The notes: generated from the letters alone by a model not told the origin. Counted from the stretch's first letter, positions 21,430 through 32,564 are shown. The stretch is 64,000 nucleotides of DNA from Spisula solida (GCA_947247005.1 OX365952.1:48526722-48590721); one strand, 5' to 3'. Program-made: numbers and translations.

Positions 21430-22560
21430 GTGTGAAGCTGGCAGTCCCCTGTACAATGTCCATTATAGCTGTCCATTGTTGAATTAGAATTAAGTTTAAT
21501 TCAGTATTGGACAACTGTCCCCTGTTCATAATAGCTGTCCATATATTTAAATATGCTGGGTAACTGTCAACTGTCCAAAATAGCTATCCGTTCTAGATGT
21601 CCATTCTGGTTGTCCATTCCTACAACTGTCCAACTGTTCATCTTTAATGTCCTCTCTGCACATATATAACATATAAATTATACCAACTGTCCAATGTAGC
21701 TGGTCATCTTTGATAGTTGCATTTATAAAACAAATATACCAACTGTCCAATGGAGCTGTCCATTCTAAATGTCCATCCAGGCTGTTCATTTCTATAACTG
21801 TTCAACTGTCCATCTTTAATAATGGCATTTATATACCAAATTAAACCAACTATGCACTGTAGCTGTCAATTTAAATGTCCATTCTGGCTGTCCATTCCTT
21901 TAATTGTTTGATAGTCATGTCTGTATTTATATCACAAATAAATTAACTGTCCAATATAGCTGTCCATTCTGAATGTTAGCTGTCCATTCTGAATGTTCAT
22001 CCTGGCTGTCCATTCCTATAACTGTTCAGCTGTCCATTTTTGATAATGGCATTTATATCACAATTATACCAACTGTCCAATGTAGCTGTCCATTCTAAAT
22101 GTCCATTCAGGTTGTCCATTTCTATAACTGTTCAACTGTCCATCTTAGATATTCATTACGGCATTTATATAGCAAATGCACCAACTGTCCAATGTAGCTG
22201 TTCATTCTGAATGTCCATCCTAGCTGTCCATTCCTATAATTGTTCAACTGTTCACCTTTGATAGTCGCATTTATATCACAAATATACCAACTGTCCAATG
22301 TAGCTGTCCATTCTGCATGTCCATCTTGGTTGTCCATTCCTATAATTGTTCAGCTGTCCATCTTTGATAATGGCATTTATATCACAATTATGTCCATTTC
22401 TATAACGGTTCAACTATAATCCATCTTAGATATCCATTACAGCATTTCTATAACAAATCTACCAACTGTCCAATGTATAGCTGTCGAATGTCCATCCTGG
22501 CTTTCCATTCCTATAATTGCTCAACTGTCCATCTTTGATAGTCATCTCTGCATTTAAAGT
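21430..22560 (-). repeat. Minisatellite of about 107-bp units (TGTCCATTC-rich)
   Basis: CCAACTGTCCAATGTAGCTG recurs near 21683, 21739, 21846, 21944, 22069, 22181, 22288 and 22462, mostly 98-125 bp apart. Each unit also has several TGTCCATTC sub-repeats, a CTATAACTGTTCAACTGTCC segment and GCATTTATATCACAA. On the minus strand some units stay open for 70-80 codons and give repeating Trp/Asp-rich peptides, but there is no start, no conservation of frame across units and no known domain, so I treat those frames as incidental. Confidence 0.8.
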
Positions 22561-22879
22561 TTATCCGCGATAAAAATATAAATATAATGCAAACAAATCG
22601 ATCTCAGTTCACCAAAGCTACCTGCAAATCTTCAACAGCAATGCTGCATCAGGGGGGAGGGGCTTGCATACCTAGTACTAGCTATCTACAAATCTAAACA
22701 TCTCAGAAAGGAAAGTAAACGGATATCCCAGTAGCCGCACAAATAATATATCGACAAACCCTTGATACTACTGATAACTAAAATAATGATAAATATATAA
22801 ACATTTATAATTTGAACTAATTATCAAAATTTACTATGTAATTTACACTATATTCAACTACACATTTATTACACTGGCC
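22561..22879. other. Spacer, no gene recognised
   Basis: AT-rich sequence; no coding or repeat signal recognised. Confidence 0.35.
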
Positions 22880-23671
22880 AATAAGTGCGGTGCTGACCAT
22901 TGTGCTGGACATGCCTATGAGCCCGTTTTGGTCTGGAATAATGTTAGGATACCAAGACGCAGAGGAAGGAGATGTAATCCTCAAAAGGGACTCAACTGCC
23001 TATGTAGAGAGTTGGTTTAAATATGTCAAGAAAGACTTGACGAAACGTCTCCGAGACCGCCTAGCACACTTTGTGAGCAGCCTAAAGGCAGCGGTCTACG
23101 GAAGGATTAGACTTATGGAGTTTCCGGGCGCGAACCAGCCAAACACCTGAAAGAAGAAGACATTGGAAGGAGCGAAGGAAACGTGGGGGCCTAAACGACA
23201 GAAATCTACCAACAAAGTACACCCTCCGCAACAACCATGAAGAGGGGCAAGGGTGCCAAAACATTTGAAACCTATCCCCGTGTCATGAGATGGGGTGGTC
23301 AGTGTCAATCAACAACTCTAGACAATACCTGTACAATAGAGAATGGAATAACATGCCTGCACTTAAGGCACGAAGAGTCAGATGAGTTTCGTCGGTTTGT
23401 CTACGAGTCTGAATCGCAGATGTACAGGTCGTTGCGGACGATGTTTGTACAAATGAACGAAAGTCGGTTCACCGAGGCTAAGGTCATCCGGGCAGATTTT
23501 GCTGGGACTGAGATCAGACACTCTGTAACAAACCTGCATGGAGACGAAAACGAGATGTTTACGGATCATTTCAGAGGGGAGATAGCGACAACCGTTGCGT
23601 CAAAATGTGATTCCGCTGAGTGCAGGGTACCAGAATTGGAATACACAGAGTGCAGAATTTCAACACAGTAA
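22880..23671 (+). pseudogene. Transposon-derived coding relic
   Basis: A GC-richer stretch is open from 22890 as MPMSPFWSGIMLGYQDAEEG, then TAYVESWFKYVKKDLTKRLR and LAHFVSSLKAAVYGRIRLME. An in-frame TGA at 23147 is followed by ETWGPKRQKSTNKVH, and after a shift near 23230 by MRWGGQC and STTLDNTCTIENGITCLHLR, ending at 23671. The order (PLWS-like motif, VESWF helix, W-P linker, then an NTCxIDN block) recalls large bivalve and fish transposon proteins, but I cannot name the superfamily. One stop and one frameshift in about 260 codons suggest moderately recent death. Base composition contrasts with both flanks. Confidence 0.5.
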
Positions 23672-24397
23672 GATTGCTCACACATACTGTTCTGGCATCT
23701 GTTGATACAAGGGAAGTAATCCAGACTATTTAATCTTTTGGCTACTTTTATCTCTTTTCGATTATTTTACATTTTCGCTTCACAATGTGTATTTCTTACC
23801 TGACACCAGCAAAGAACCGCCAAATCTTTCCACAAAGATTTGAACTGAATTTATAGTCTTTTTTGGCCCTCACGGTGTAAGTTTTCAGTTGTATTTGTTG
23901 TATTTCAATAATATTTTGTCAATTAGTATAGTGTCTTCACATTTAGATATTGAAATAACCTATATTCTTCGATATAATTTCAGGCGTTTCGTACTCAATC
24001 ATTTTTTCGACCTTGTGGAATTAAGTTATCTTTTGCATTATTTCGTCTTATGAGGTGGTTATTATCTTCAGACCTTTTTATTAACATTGCTTCAGTATTA
24101 ATTAATCATTTGCCACAATTGACGTTTATGAGAATAAGAGTATTTACATTTTCAAGGAGTTTGATTATATCCCTTTGTTTGTTTACAGCTTTTTACCATC
24201 ATCATCATCAACAATAAAACTGTTCCAGTATTTGTTCCCGGGGTTATCTGTCCACCAAGAGTTGAGTCCCTCTATCTAGGGTGGTACAGTAAAATCACCG
24301 AACAGTCAGAACAGCAAGATGTCTCCATCTACAGATAGTATGCTGGTAGACTCCTAACAGCCAATGAAGCGCATCAGAACTCTTAACAGAAAAAGGT
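23672..24397. other. Spacer, no gene recognised
   Basis: Pyrimidine-rich AT-rich sequence with a short ATC run near 24200. No coding signal. Confidence 0.4.
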
Positions 24398-24849
24398 ATG
24401 GAACAGTACAACGAAAAGAAGACACATTATTTATCTAAGCTCCAGGAGCAGGAATGTCGCATTAAAAATGTACTTCACAGAAAAAGTGATCTGAATGAAG
24501 GAAACTCTAATATTAAAGAAGTCAGTGAAGTAAAATGTTCTTTAATTGAAGAGTCAACTTCTTACAACACAGTGTATGAAGAATACAGATACTTTCTCAC
24601 TAGAACAAGCACTGAAGAAAGACACGGCCGAACTTTTCGCAGAAGTTTTCATGAATCACATTGATATCTTGATTGTAAAGTTAAGTGAGAAACTTTCAGA
24701 AAAATCTTGTAGTTCAAAGAGATCCGAGAGTAGGTAATTGCAAAGAAAAGGTCTGAAGCCGAAGCAGCAAGAATTAGAGCAGAATTTGCCAAAAAACAAA
24801 CCTTAATTTCCCAAGAAATAGCTAGGTTAGAAGAAGAACAGATAATAGA
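24398..24849 (+). pseudogene. Helical gag N-terminal relic
   Basis: The open frame MEQYNEKKTHYLSKLQEQEC continues to 24600. It then shifts to KKDTAELFAEVFMNHIDILI and VKLSEKLSEKSCSSKRSES. After another break it reads KRSEAEAARIRAEFAKKQTL and ISQEIARLEEEQIIEQE. The Ala/Glu/Arg-rich coiled coil after a Ser-rich stretch is common at the N-terminus of Gag in mollusc LTR retrotransposons (BEL- and Gypsy-like). It ends exactly where the ACAAGAGGG repeat starts. Confidence 0.45.
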
Positions 24850-24913
24850 ACAAGAGGGTCATTGGCCCTAAAGCGCTCACCTAATGACTAGCAGTTTAGG
24901 CAGAATCAGTATT
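24850..24913 (+). repeat. 5' start of a bivalve repeat, split by an LTR fragment
   Basis: ACAAGAGGGTCATTGGCCCT and GCGCTCACCT match the opening of the repeat at 19160. The body that should follow reappears only at 25549, after a retrotransposon piece. Confidence 0.55.
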
Positions 24914-25548
24914 TGTTATGATATTGTTATAGAATCAGTTAACTCTGTGTGAGAGTATTCATAATAAGTCTTATAGAGTTATCTCTCTTACATTAGCATG
25001 TGTTTGTAGCCAGGTCTTAGTGATGTATAAATATATATACATGCCACTTTGATAGTCAGTCTTTGTTTCGCCATCGTACTGTTCATTAGATCTATACTTA
25101 TTAAATATATTATCGTGTGAATACTGATAGTTTGTTCTTATATACTTCATCGAAGTATAACATGGTGTCAGAAGTTAAAGTTTGAATTAAATTTTACATT
25201 TACGCCAAATTCAACGGATTATTTACTTGAAATTGACTTGAATTGGTGAAAATTAATTTACATTCATAATGGAACCGTCAGGCATTCCTACCCCGGCTAT
25301 GGATTGGAATTCTGAAAATCTGCCTCTACAATGGAAGCAATTCAAGGAACATTGCGAATTGATTACAGAAGGTCCATTAAAGGGAAAAGAGGACGATTTA
25401 ATGTGTACTTGTTTACTGTTATGGGTTGGACAGAAAGGCCGCGATATATTTAACTCATGGAAGTTGTCAAATGAAGAAAAAAAGGATTTGAACAATGTGT
25501 ATGAACGCTTTGATACATTATGTCGAGCCAAAGTGCAACAGTGTTTTT
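24914..25548 (+). mobile_element. LTR retrotransposon 5' fragment (LTR, PBS, start of gag)
   Basis: An LTR-like stretch starts TGTTATGATATTG and ends GAAGTATAACA at 25162, about 249 bp. It is followed directly by TGGTGTCAGAAGT (25163-25175), a classical LTR-retrotransposon primer-binding site. A leader of about 90 bp precedes the gag ATG at 25269. No 3' LTR or pol follows; the piece stops at about 25548, where bivalve repeat sequence resumes. It looks like a 3'-truncated copy inserted in, or recombined with, that repeat. Confidence 0.75.
25269..25548 (+). pseudogene. Truncated Gypsy-like Gag N-terminus
   Basis: 93 codons start MEPSGIPTPAMDWNSENLPL with QWKQFKEHCELITEGPLKGK. This is the start of a retrotransposon capsid: a short Pro-rich lead, then a W-x-F helix pair. 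LLLWVGQKGRDIFNSWKLSN and YERFDTLCRAKVQQ follow. The frame ends in CF-stop at the junction with repeat DNA, well short of a full Gag. Confidence 0.65.
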
Positions 25549-25720
25549 AATGTGACTTCTAGAGAATTAACAAGGTTTTTCTTTGATGTGACCTAGCGAC
25601 CTAGTTTTTGACCCGAGATGACCCAATAACCAACTTGACCTAGATCTTATAAAGACATACATTGGGACCAAGTTTCATCAAAATTCTGTCAAAAATGTGA
25701 CCTCTAGAGTGTTCTTTGAT
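25549..25720 (+). repeat. Body of split bivalve repeat
   Basis: TGTGACTTCTAGAGAATTAA, GACCTAGTTTTTGACCCGAG and ACTTGACCTAGATCTTATAA match units of the 19160-20285 array. This is one unit only. Confidence 0.65.
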
Positions 25721-26819
25721 GAATGGACATTGGACTGCCAGCTTCACACAGCTTATGAACGATAAACACACTGTTTACATTCATTCCGCTATATATATAT
25801 ACCGTCAAATTTAATGTTATTCACTGCAAGACAATTATATTCTCTCGCGTGCAGGTTTGGGTAATTTTGTAACTTAACATTAGCGTTGTTACTTCGATCG
25901 ACTCCTTATTTTTTCAAATACCAAACTTTAAATTTAAAGCCATAAACCCCGAATGTTTGGTCTGACTGGTGACGGACGAAGAATAATCCCAGAATGTAAT
26001 AGGAGAGATAAACTAATATGTGTAGACAGCTCATGGGCAACTTTCTGAAACTAATATCATGAATGGTGTAATTAATTCTGATAGTGGTAATTCCCTAATA
26101 TTTACTGACAGTGACTATGTCAGGATAGACGTCACAAGAGATGTTTGTAAAACATGTCCGCTCCCATGGCAGCCCAATTGTCAGAAATTGTAAAGGTCAC
26201 AGTGACCTTGATCTTTGACAAACCTCCATGTAGAGTTTGTAGGTATGGTTAAGCGTTTTTGTGTAATTGAACGAAAACCATTAGGTCTACTGACTGACCG
26301 ACCTACCGACATACATGTGCTAAGCAAAATACCCCCTCATCAAAGATGGGGGGGCATAAAAATACCAGCATCCGATAGGCCTACTTGAACAGTTGTGTTA
26401 CACAAATCAGGTTAAATATGTTACCACAAAGTCATTGTATAGTAATTTACAATTGTTAAAATAGATTTGGACATAGTTACAACAGTACTGCACATATCGC
26501 AATGTCAAGAAAATATACTTAAGTCTGGACATTTGCTAAAGTTATGCTATTCTTATTGGACTGACAGTGCTTACTACTAGTTGACTATTGAACAGTTGAT
26601 GTACAAAATATTGAAGAAATTGCATAGAATGATAAGCATGATATTACGGTCACTGCGTATTTCTATCGGTCATCTGCTAAGCTCACCAGTTCACAGACTT
26701 CAACACATTGTTAAACATTTCCCCCAAAGAAGACTGAAGTATTTTCATGCAATCAGGGTAACATATAATCTGTCAAACGAAGTGTATGTACCTTTAGGCT
26801 GTTACAGAATGAAGTTTCT
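25721..26819. other. Spacer with a second bivalve repeat end
   Basis: No gene seen. At about 26150-26360 a stretch ending CCCCCTCATCAAAGATGGGG and GGGCATAAAAA is a hairpin-ended repeat terminus like that at 44860-44920. The open + frame at 26581-26970 overlaps the zinc-finger exon in antisense and has no domain of its own. Confidence 0.45.
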
Positions 26820-27596
26820 TCATTCAGTGATATTTAAAGTTATTTCCACAGTGTCACTTACAGATGCACTCTCTGGATTATCTATCATTTTCCTGCTGTT
26901 CTTTTTATGTTCCAGAAATATTTCACAAAATCCACGGTGCATCCATCTGGATTTACGTGTTTTAAACTGAAGTCCACACTCGCATATATAAGGCTCCTGA
27001 TTTTCATGAACTCTTTTTATATGTTCCATAACACCATCTGATGTTTTATACATTTGCCCACATAGCTCGCATCCATGTATTTTTTCTGATCCACAATCCT
27101 TTGTATGCCGATTATATGAACTTTTATTTTTATAACCTTTTCCACACAATTTGCAGGAGTACGGATTAACATTATAATGCATGTTCATATGATCTGTCAA
27201 ATGGTTCTTTCTACTCTTTTTCATACCACATACTTTACATTGATACCATTTAGCAGTACTAGCCTCGTGCTTAGTAAGGACGTGCTCCTTCAACGATCTG
27301 TTGGTTTTGAGTGAAACTCCACAGTATGTGCACAAAAACTTAACCTTCGTATCCGATCCAGAACTTTGGTTGATGGATTTTTCTGAAGCTTGGAATGTAG
27401 TACTTGAATCTTCAGACTTAACTTTCTGCTTCAAGTGAGCCTTTAAATGTCGAGAGATAGATCTCTTAGCTACCACAGTGTCACAGAGCGAACATTTTCT
27501 CATTTTAGACGGTTTGTTCCTGGATATGATTGGTTTGGTTGTATTCACAATGGAGTCAACATAGTGCTCACTGTTACACTCAATGCTATCACAAGT
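26820..27596 (-). CDS. C2H2 zinc-finger protein, terminal exon
   Basis: The exon begins at 27596 after a good acceptor (TTGCTTTTCTTTTGTAG on the minus strand) and is open in phase 0 for 258 codons to a TAA. It opens TCDSIECNSEHYVDSIV, then a basic linker. Six finger units follow: CSLCDTVVAKRSISRHLKAH, one starting FLCTYC, YQCKVCG, YSCKLCGKGYKNKSSYNRH (C2HC), HGCELCG and YICECG (partly degenerate). It presumably binds DNA or RNA in the nucleus. The fingers align one-to-one with those of the exon at 38839-39831, which has one extra, so the two are paralogues. No upstream exon of its own is visible; the 2.8-kb minisatellite transposon lies just upstream, probably within the intron. It may be an alternative 3' exon of the locus that includes 41539-42029. 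Confidence 0.78.
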   Translation of the reverse strand, partial: TCDSIECNSEHYVDSIVNTTKPIISRNKPSKMRKCSLCDTVVAKRSISRHLKAHLKQKVKSEDSSTTFQASEKSINQSSGSDTKVKFLCTYCGVSLKTNRSLKEHVLTKHEASTAKWYQCKVCGMKKSRKNHLTDHMNMHYNVNPYSCKLCGKGYKNKSSYNRHTKDCGSEKIHGCELCGQMYKTSDGVMEHIKRVHENQEPYICECGLQFKTRKSRWMHRGFCEIFLEHKKNSRKMIDNPESASVSDTVEITLNITE

Positions 27597-27861
27597 CTAC
27601 AAAAGAAAAGCAATATAGTTAATTTTTTTGTAAATAAGATGTACCTCCAAGGCAGCTTAATTAAATAATTCATGTTAAATTTGACTGTTTAAATTTGCAT
27701 TATAGAATGGATATTTTAGAGTAAGATCTAATTCAATTTCACTGAGTGATCTGTGACAGTCATCAATATTTTTCACAAGACAAAAGTTATAAACAATTTT
27801 CTGTGATCACCAATGGAATAAAATTTGATCTTTCACCAAATTTCAACAAGTCTTCTGATTA
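27597..27861 (-). other. Intron sequence upstream of zinc-finger exon
   Basis: AT-rich, no coding signal. The pyrimidine-rich acceptor is at its low-coordinate end (minus strand). Confidence 0.5.
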
Positions 27862-30685
27862 CCGGTGTAACAGTCCAGTTTTTCCCCCAGTCAGTTTTTC
27901 CCCCCGGGGAAAAAATTGACTAGTCAGTTTTTTCCCCGGGGGAAGAAACTGACTAGTCAGTTTTCCCCCCCCCTAGTCAGGTTTTTCCCCCCCTACAATT
28001 ATATTTTTGTGATTGGGGAAAAAACTAACTAGTCAATTTTTTACCCCCTATAATGAAATATTTTGCGATGGGGAAGTTTTTTTTAAACTTTTTTGTTGAT
28101 TTATATCTCCTTTCTTTCCCCCATCATACCTGTAAACGTCTGAACAGAGGGGGAAAGAAATCTTGACTAGACCTTTCTTTCCCCACACTGATTTATATCT
28201 CCTAGATTCTACTCTCTTATATTTAATTATTATTATTGTAAACGTCTGAACAGAGGGGGGAAGAAACTGACTAGTCAGTTCTTTCCCCCATCATACTTGT
28301 AAATGTCTGAACAGAGGGGGAAGAAACTGACTAGTCAGTTCTTTCCCCCATCATACTTGTAAATGTCTGAACAGAGGGGGGAAGAAACTGATTAGTCCAT
28401 TCTTTCCCCCATCATACTTGTAAATGTCTGAACAGAGGGGAGAAGAAACTGACTAGTCAGTTCTTTCCCCCACCATACTTGTTAATGTCTGAGCAGAGGG
28501 GGGGAAGAAACTGACTAGTCCATTTTCCCCCCATCATACTTGTAAATGTCTGAACAGAGTGGGGAAGAAACTGACTAGTCAGTTCTTTCCCCCATCATAC
28601 TTGTAAATGTCTGAACAGAGGGGGAAGAAACTGACTAGTCAGTTCTTTCCCCCATCATACTTGTAAATGTCTGAACAGAGGGGGGAAGAAACTGACTAGT
28701 CCATTCTTTCCCCCATCATACTTGTAAATGTCTGAACAGAGGGGAGAAGAAACTGACTAGTCCATTCTTTCCCCTATCATACTTGTAAATGTCTGAACAG
28801 AGGGGGGAAGAAACTGACTAGTCCATTTTCCCCCCATCATACTTGTAAATGTCTGAACAGAGGGGTGAAGAAACTGACTAGTCCATTCTTTTCCCCCTCA
28901 TACTTGTAAACTTCTGAACAGAGGGGGAAGAAACTGACTAGTCCATTCTTTCCCCCATCAGACTTGTAAATGTCTGAACAGAGGGGGGAAGAAACTGACT
29001 AGTCAGTTCTTTCCCCCATCATACTTGTAAACGTCTAAACAGAGGGGGTAAGAAACTGACTAGTCCATTCTTTCCCCCCATCATACTTGTAAATGTCTGA
29101 ACAGAGGGGAGAAGAAATTGACTAGTCAGTTCTTTCCCCCCACCAACTTGTTTATGACCCCCATCATACTTGTAATTGTTTGAACTGAGGGGGGAAGAAA
29201 CTGACTAGTCCATTCTTTCCCCCATCATACTTGTAAACGGCTGAACAGAGGGGGAGGGGGAGAAACTGACTAGTCCATTCTTTCCCCCATCATACTTGTA
29301 AACGTCTAAACAGAGGGGGTAAGAAACTGACTAGTCCATTCCTTCCCCCCATCATACTTGTAAATGTCTGAACAGAGGGGAGAAGAAATTGACTAGTCAG
29401 TTCTTTCCCCCAACCAACTTGTTTATGACCCCCATCATACTTGTAATTGTCTGAACTGAGGGGGGAAGAAACTGACTAGTCCATTCTTTCCCCCATCATA
29501 CTTGTAAATGTCTGAACAGAGGGGGGAAGAAACTGACTAGTCAGTTCTTTCCCCCATCATACTTGTAAACGTCTAAACAGAGGGGGTAAGAAACTGAATA
29601 GTCCATTCCTTCCCCCCATCATACTTGTAAATGTCTGAACAGAGGGGAGAAGAAATTGACTAGTCAGTTCTTTCCCCCCACCAACTTGTTTATGACCCCC
29701 ATCATACTTGTAATTGTCTGAACTGAGGGGGGAAGAAACTGACTAGTCCATTCTTTCCCCCATCATACTTGTAAATGTCTGAACAGAGGGGGGAAGAAAC
29801 TGACTAGTCCATTCTTTCCCCCCATCATACTTGTAAATGTCTGAACAGAGGGGGGAAGAAACTGACTAGTCAGTTCTTTCCCCTATCATACTTGTAAATG
29901 TCTGAACAGAGGGGGGGAAGAAACTGACTAGTCCATTCTTTCCCCCATCATACTTGTAAATGTCTGAACAGAGGGGGGAAGAAACTGACTAGTCCATTCT
30001 TTCCTCCCTCATACTTGTAAACTTCTGAACAGAGGGGGGAAGAAACTGACTAGTCCTTTCTTTCCCCCATCATACTTGTAAATGGCTGAACAGAGGGGGG
30101 GACTGACTAGTCCTTTCTTTCCCTACCCTTCTAGTAAACGTCCGAACAGAGGGGGGGGGGGAAGGAACTTACTAGTCCTTTCTTTTCCCCCATTCAACTT
30201 GTTTATGACTCATCTGAGGTGGAAGAAAATGGCGAAGAAAGTCGGTGGGGGGAAAGAACAGACTAGTCAATATCTTCACCCCTCCCATAATTCATTAACT
30301 AGGGGTGAACGAATGGACAAGTACCAATAATTTAACCTCATATTAGCCATAAACAAAACAGGGATAGAATGGACAAGTCAGTTTTTCTTCCTTCCAATCA
30401 GTAAAAAACAAGTCTGGGGGAAAGAACTGACTAGTCAATTTCTTCCCCCCTCTAATAAATCAATTATTCTTCACTAGAAAGAACAATTTCATAGGGGGGA
30501 AAAAAAGGACTAAGGGGGGAAAAAATTGACTAGTCAGTTTTTTCCCCGGGGAAAAAAATAACTAGTCAATTTTTTCCCCGGGGAAAAAGCTGACTAGTCA
30601 ATTTTTTCCCCGGGGAAGAAACTGACTAGTCAATTTTTTCCCCGGGGAAAAAATAGAGGGGGGAAAAAACTGACTGCTACACCGG
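27862..30685. mobile_element. Minisatellite-filled TIR transposon, copy A (Ginger-like ends, CCGG TSD)
   Basis: Element proper 27866-30681 (2816 bp), flanked by CCGG at 27862-27865 and 30682-30685. The left end is TGTAACAGTCCAGTTTTTCC and the right end, read inward, TGTAGCAGTCAGTTTTTTCC: terminal inverted repeats with two or three differences. Subterminal parts are palindromic blocks of TTTTTTCCCCGGGGAAAAAA and TTGACTAGTCAA types. The middle is the 60-bp array. There is no transposase frame, so it is non-autonomous. TGTNR ends with a 4-bp CCGG duplication fit what I recall of Ginger DNA transposons; that assignment is inference. It lies in what is probably an intron or the upstream region of the zinc-finger exon at 26820. 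Confidence 0.8.
28200..30110. repeat. 60-bp hairpin minisatellite array in copy A
   Basis: About 32 units of 60 bp, each with CATACTTGTAAATGTCTGAA, CAGAGGGGGAAGAA and ACTGACTAGTC(A/C)(A/G)TTCTTTCCCCC. Where the unit reads AACTGACTAGTCAGTT it has a perfect 16-bp palindrome, extended by GGGGGAAGA on one side and TCTTTCCCCC on the other to about 34 nt. A variant with CACCAACTTGTTTATGACCC recurs near 29141, 29411 and 29679, showing a higher-order repeat of about 270 bp. Confidence 0.9.
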
Positions 30686-31400
30686 TATGATTTATGCTTC
30701 AATTTATCTTAAATGATACAGTCATTGACTTCATTGGAAAAAAATATGTTAAGAGAAGAACATCGCGATATGATAATTACATGGTGGACTTGTGCATGAT
30801 ATCATAATGACGTACAGCCTACATTTCAGCCTGGTTCCGTTAACGTTACCATTCGTTTTCTGTATAACAACATGGGTTAAAGTTTAAAATTCTGAAAAAC
30901 CTGAAATCCTCTAAGATCGACAATTTATACAGGGAAAGTAAAGAAAGACAGGCCCTTTGGAACTCTAAAAAACCTGAAGTTCAGGTATGTGCCTGAAAAC
31001 TATCACCCATGTAACAATGGAACCAGCTTCTAATGAATTGAAATTTTACCCTTTGAAACAGCAGATTACCAGTATTTTGCACCGAAATATCTCTATAATC
31101 CGCTGATATGCAGCATGTAATGATTTTTACAATACTAAAGATTATTTACTATTGCTATAATTAAAGGGTTAAACTGTTTTAGAACATGATATTATATCAG
31201 TAGTAGAAGTACATGTAGTGTGAGCAGCTCTACGTTTCAACGAATTTCTGACTTATTATCAATATTCACTCATTATTGTATTATTTGACACTTGAATACT
31301 TTCACCTTTTTGTTCAATTAAATCAACTTGGTTATCACTCTGCTGCATGCCATGACCATGGTTCAATTTCTTTATACTACAGGCCTAGTTTGTATTTTCC
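30686..31400. other. Spacer, no gene recognised
   Basis: AT-rich sequence right of copy A. No exon signal that I trust. Confidence 0.4.
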
Positions 31401-31941
31401 TGGAACTTACCACAAAGCCTACAGTGCGCCCATCTGTATTTTCGTGTTCCAATCTTAAGTTTGCACTCACAGCTGTAGGGTTCTGTTTGTCATGAACGCT
31501 TTGTATAATCATGTTCAATTACACTTGCATCACTTTTATACATATGTCCACATATCTTGCATGCATGTCTATTTCTAACACACACTCCTTATTATGTCGA
31601 TTATATGAACTTTTATAATTATTACTTTTTCCACAGACTTGACAGGAATAAGGATTTTCATCATAATGCATGTTCATATAATCTTTCAAATGATGTTCTT
31701 GCCTCTTCTTCATTCCTCAAATAGGACATTCAAACCATACGATAGAACTAGCATGATGTTCAGTAAGAACCTGTTCCTTTTTTGGAATTGAGAGAATGTC
31801 CACAGCATGTACACAAGGGCTTATATCTATAACAGCTGATCCTGAACTTTGCTTGATTGATAATCAGATTTTGCAGTTGCTTGTAGGAGTTCACTTGATA
31901 TTGTGTTACATTGAAACGGGTTTTATTCATATTTGGTAATA
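31401..31941 (-). pseudogene. Decayed copy of the zinc-finger exon
   Basis: Read on the minus strand, fragments in several frames align with the exon at 26820-27596: CTCCGHSLNSKK, then EHHLKDYMNMHYDENPYSCQ and VCGKSNNYKSSYNRHNKEC, and pieces matching HGCELCGQMYKTSDGVMEH. Stops (for example GSY-stop and a TGA in place of the second Cys of one finger) and frame changes rule out function. The upstream part is cut at 31941 by the Tigger transposon. It is a third member of the zinc-finger exon family, between the two intact ones and in the same orientation. Confidence 0.75.
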
Positions 31942-32426
31942 CAGTGTAATCTGAGAAAACCGACACGTGGGAAAACCTGAATGTTGTCCAAACCGACCAA
32001 ATATTTTGGTCCCGAAATTTCTCTTCTTTAACTCAATGTAAAAGCTGTTTGAAAAACTGGAACCTTGCGAAATCTGAATACTGACGGCTACTTTGTCCCG
32101 CAACTAGTAATACTACACACAAATCAAAGCTAAAATACCAAACAAACAAATTACCAAACAATCAATTTGTTAAATTATCCCAGGGAATGTGTGAAAAACT
32201 ATATACAATGTACAGGTCAGTCATAGGCCTCTGCTACGAAGGTGTTAATTGTCCATTTAAATTTCGCCGATAGTAGTGTAACATAATAATTACGAAGGCG
32301 TGATATTTACTCTAACTCCCTTTCATGTATCACTGCGTGATTTTGGTGAGCAAAAATCAACAACTTACTGATTTTGAGTAAACTCCACAGTCATGGTTTG
32401 TCAACTATACATGGGTTAGTTTCAAA

Positions 32427-32564
32427 ATGGCAAAGCCACTGAAAAGACGTATGACTGATAGTGTCAATTCACCATCTCCTAAAAGAGCCAGAGTGGAGTT
32501 GGATATGGGAGATAAAATTGCGTTAATAAAGGAAAGCTTATTAAAACCTAAACCAACATTACAG
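32427..32564 (+). CDS. Tigger-like transposase, exon 1
   Basis: ATG 32427 opens 46 codons (MAKPLKRRMTDSVNSPSPKR, then GDKIALIKESLLKPKPTLQ). The end is the first helix of the CENP-B/pogo N-terminal helix-turn-helix, and the donor CAG|GTATGT falls inside that domain at phase 0. Exon 2 resumes ALANKYGIGQSTVSDILKNK, which completes the domain exactly, so the 3989-bp intron (32565-36553) is well supported. The Lys/Arg-rich start may be a nuclear localisation signal. Confidence 0.87.

Noticed and set aside
21547..22337. Minus-strand frames with repeating Trp/Asp-rich peptides
   Set aside because: They are a by-product of the 107-bp minisatellite; the frame is not kept between units and there is no start context.
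26581..26970. 129-codon + strand frame
   Set aside because: Its right part is antisense to the zinc-finger exon, and it shows no domain or splice context.
30082..30330. 82-codon frame inside copy A
   Set aside because: Low-complexity translation of array and subterminal repeat; no similarity or start context.
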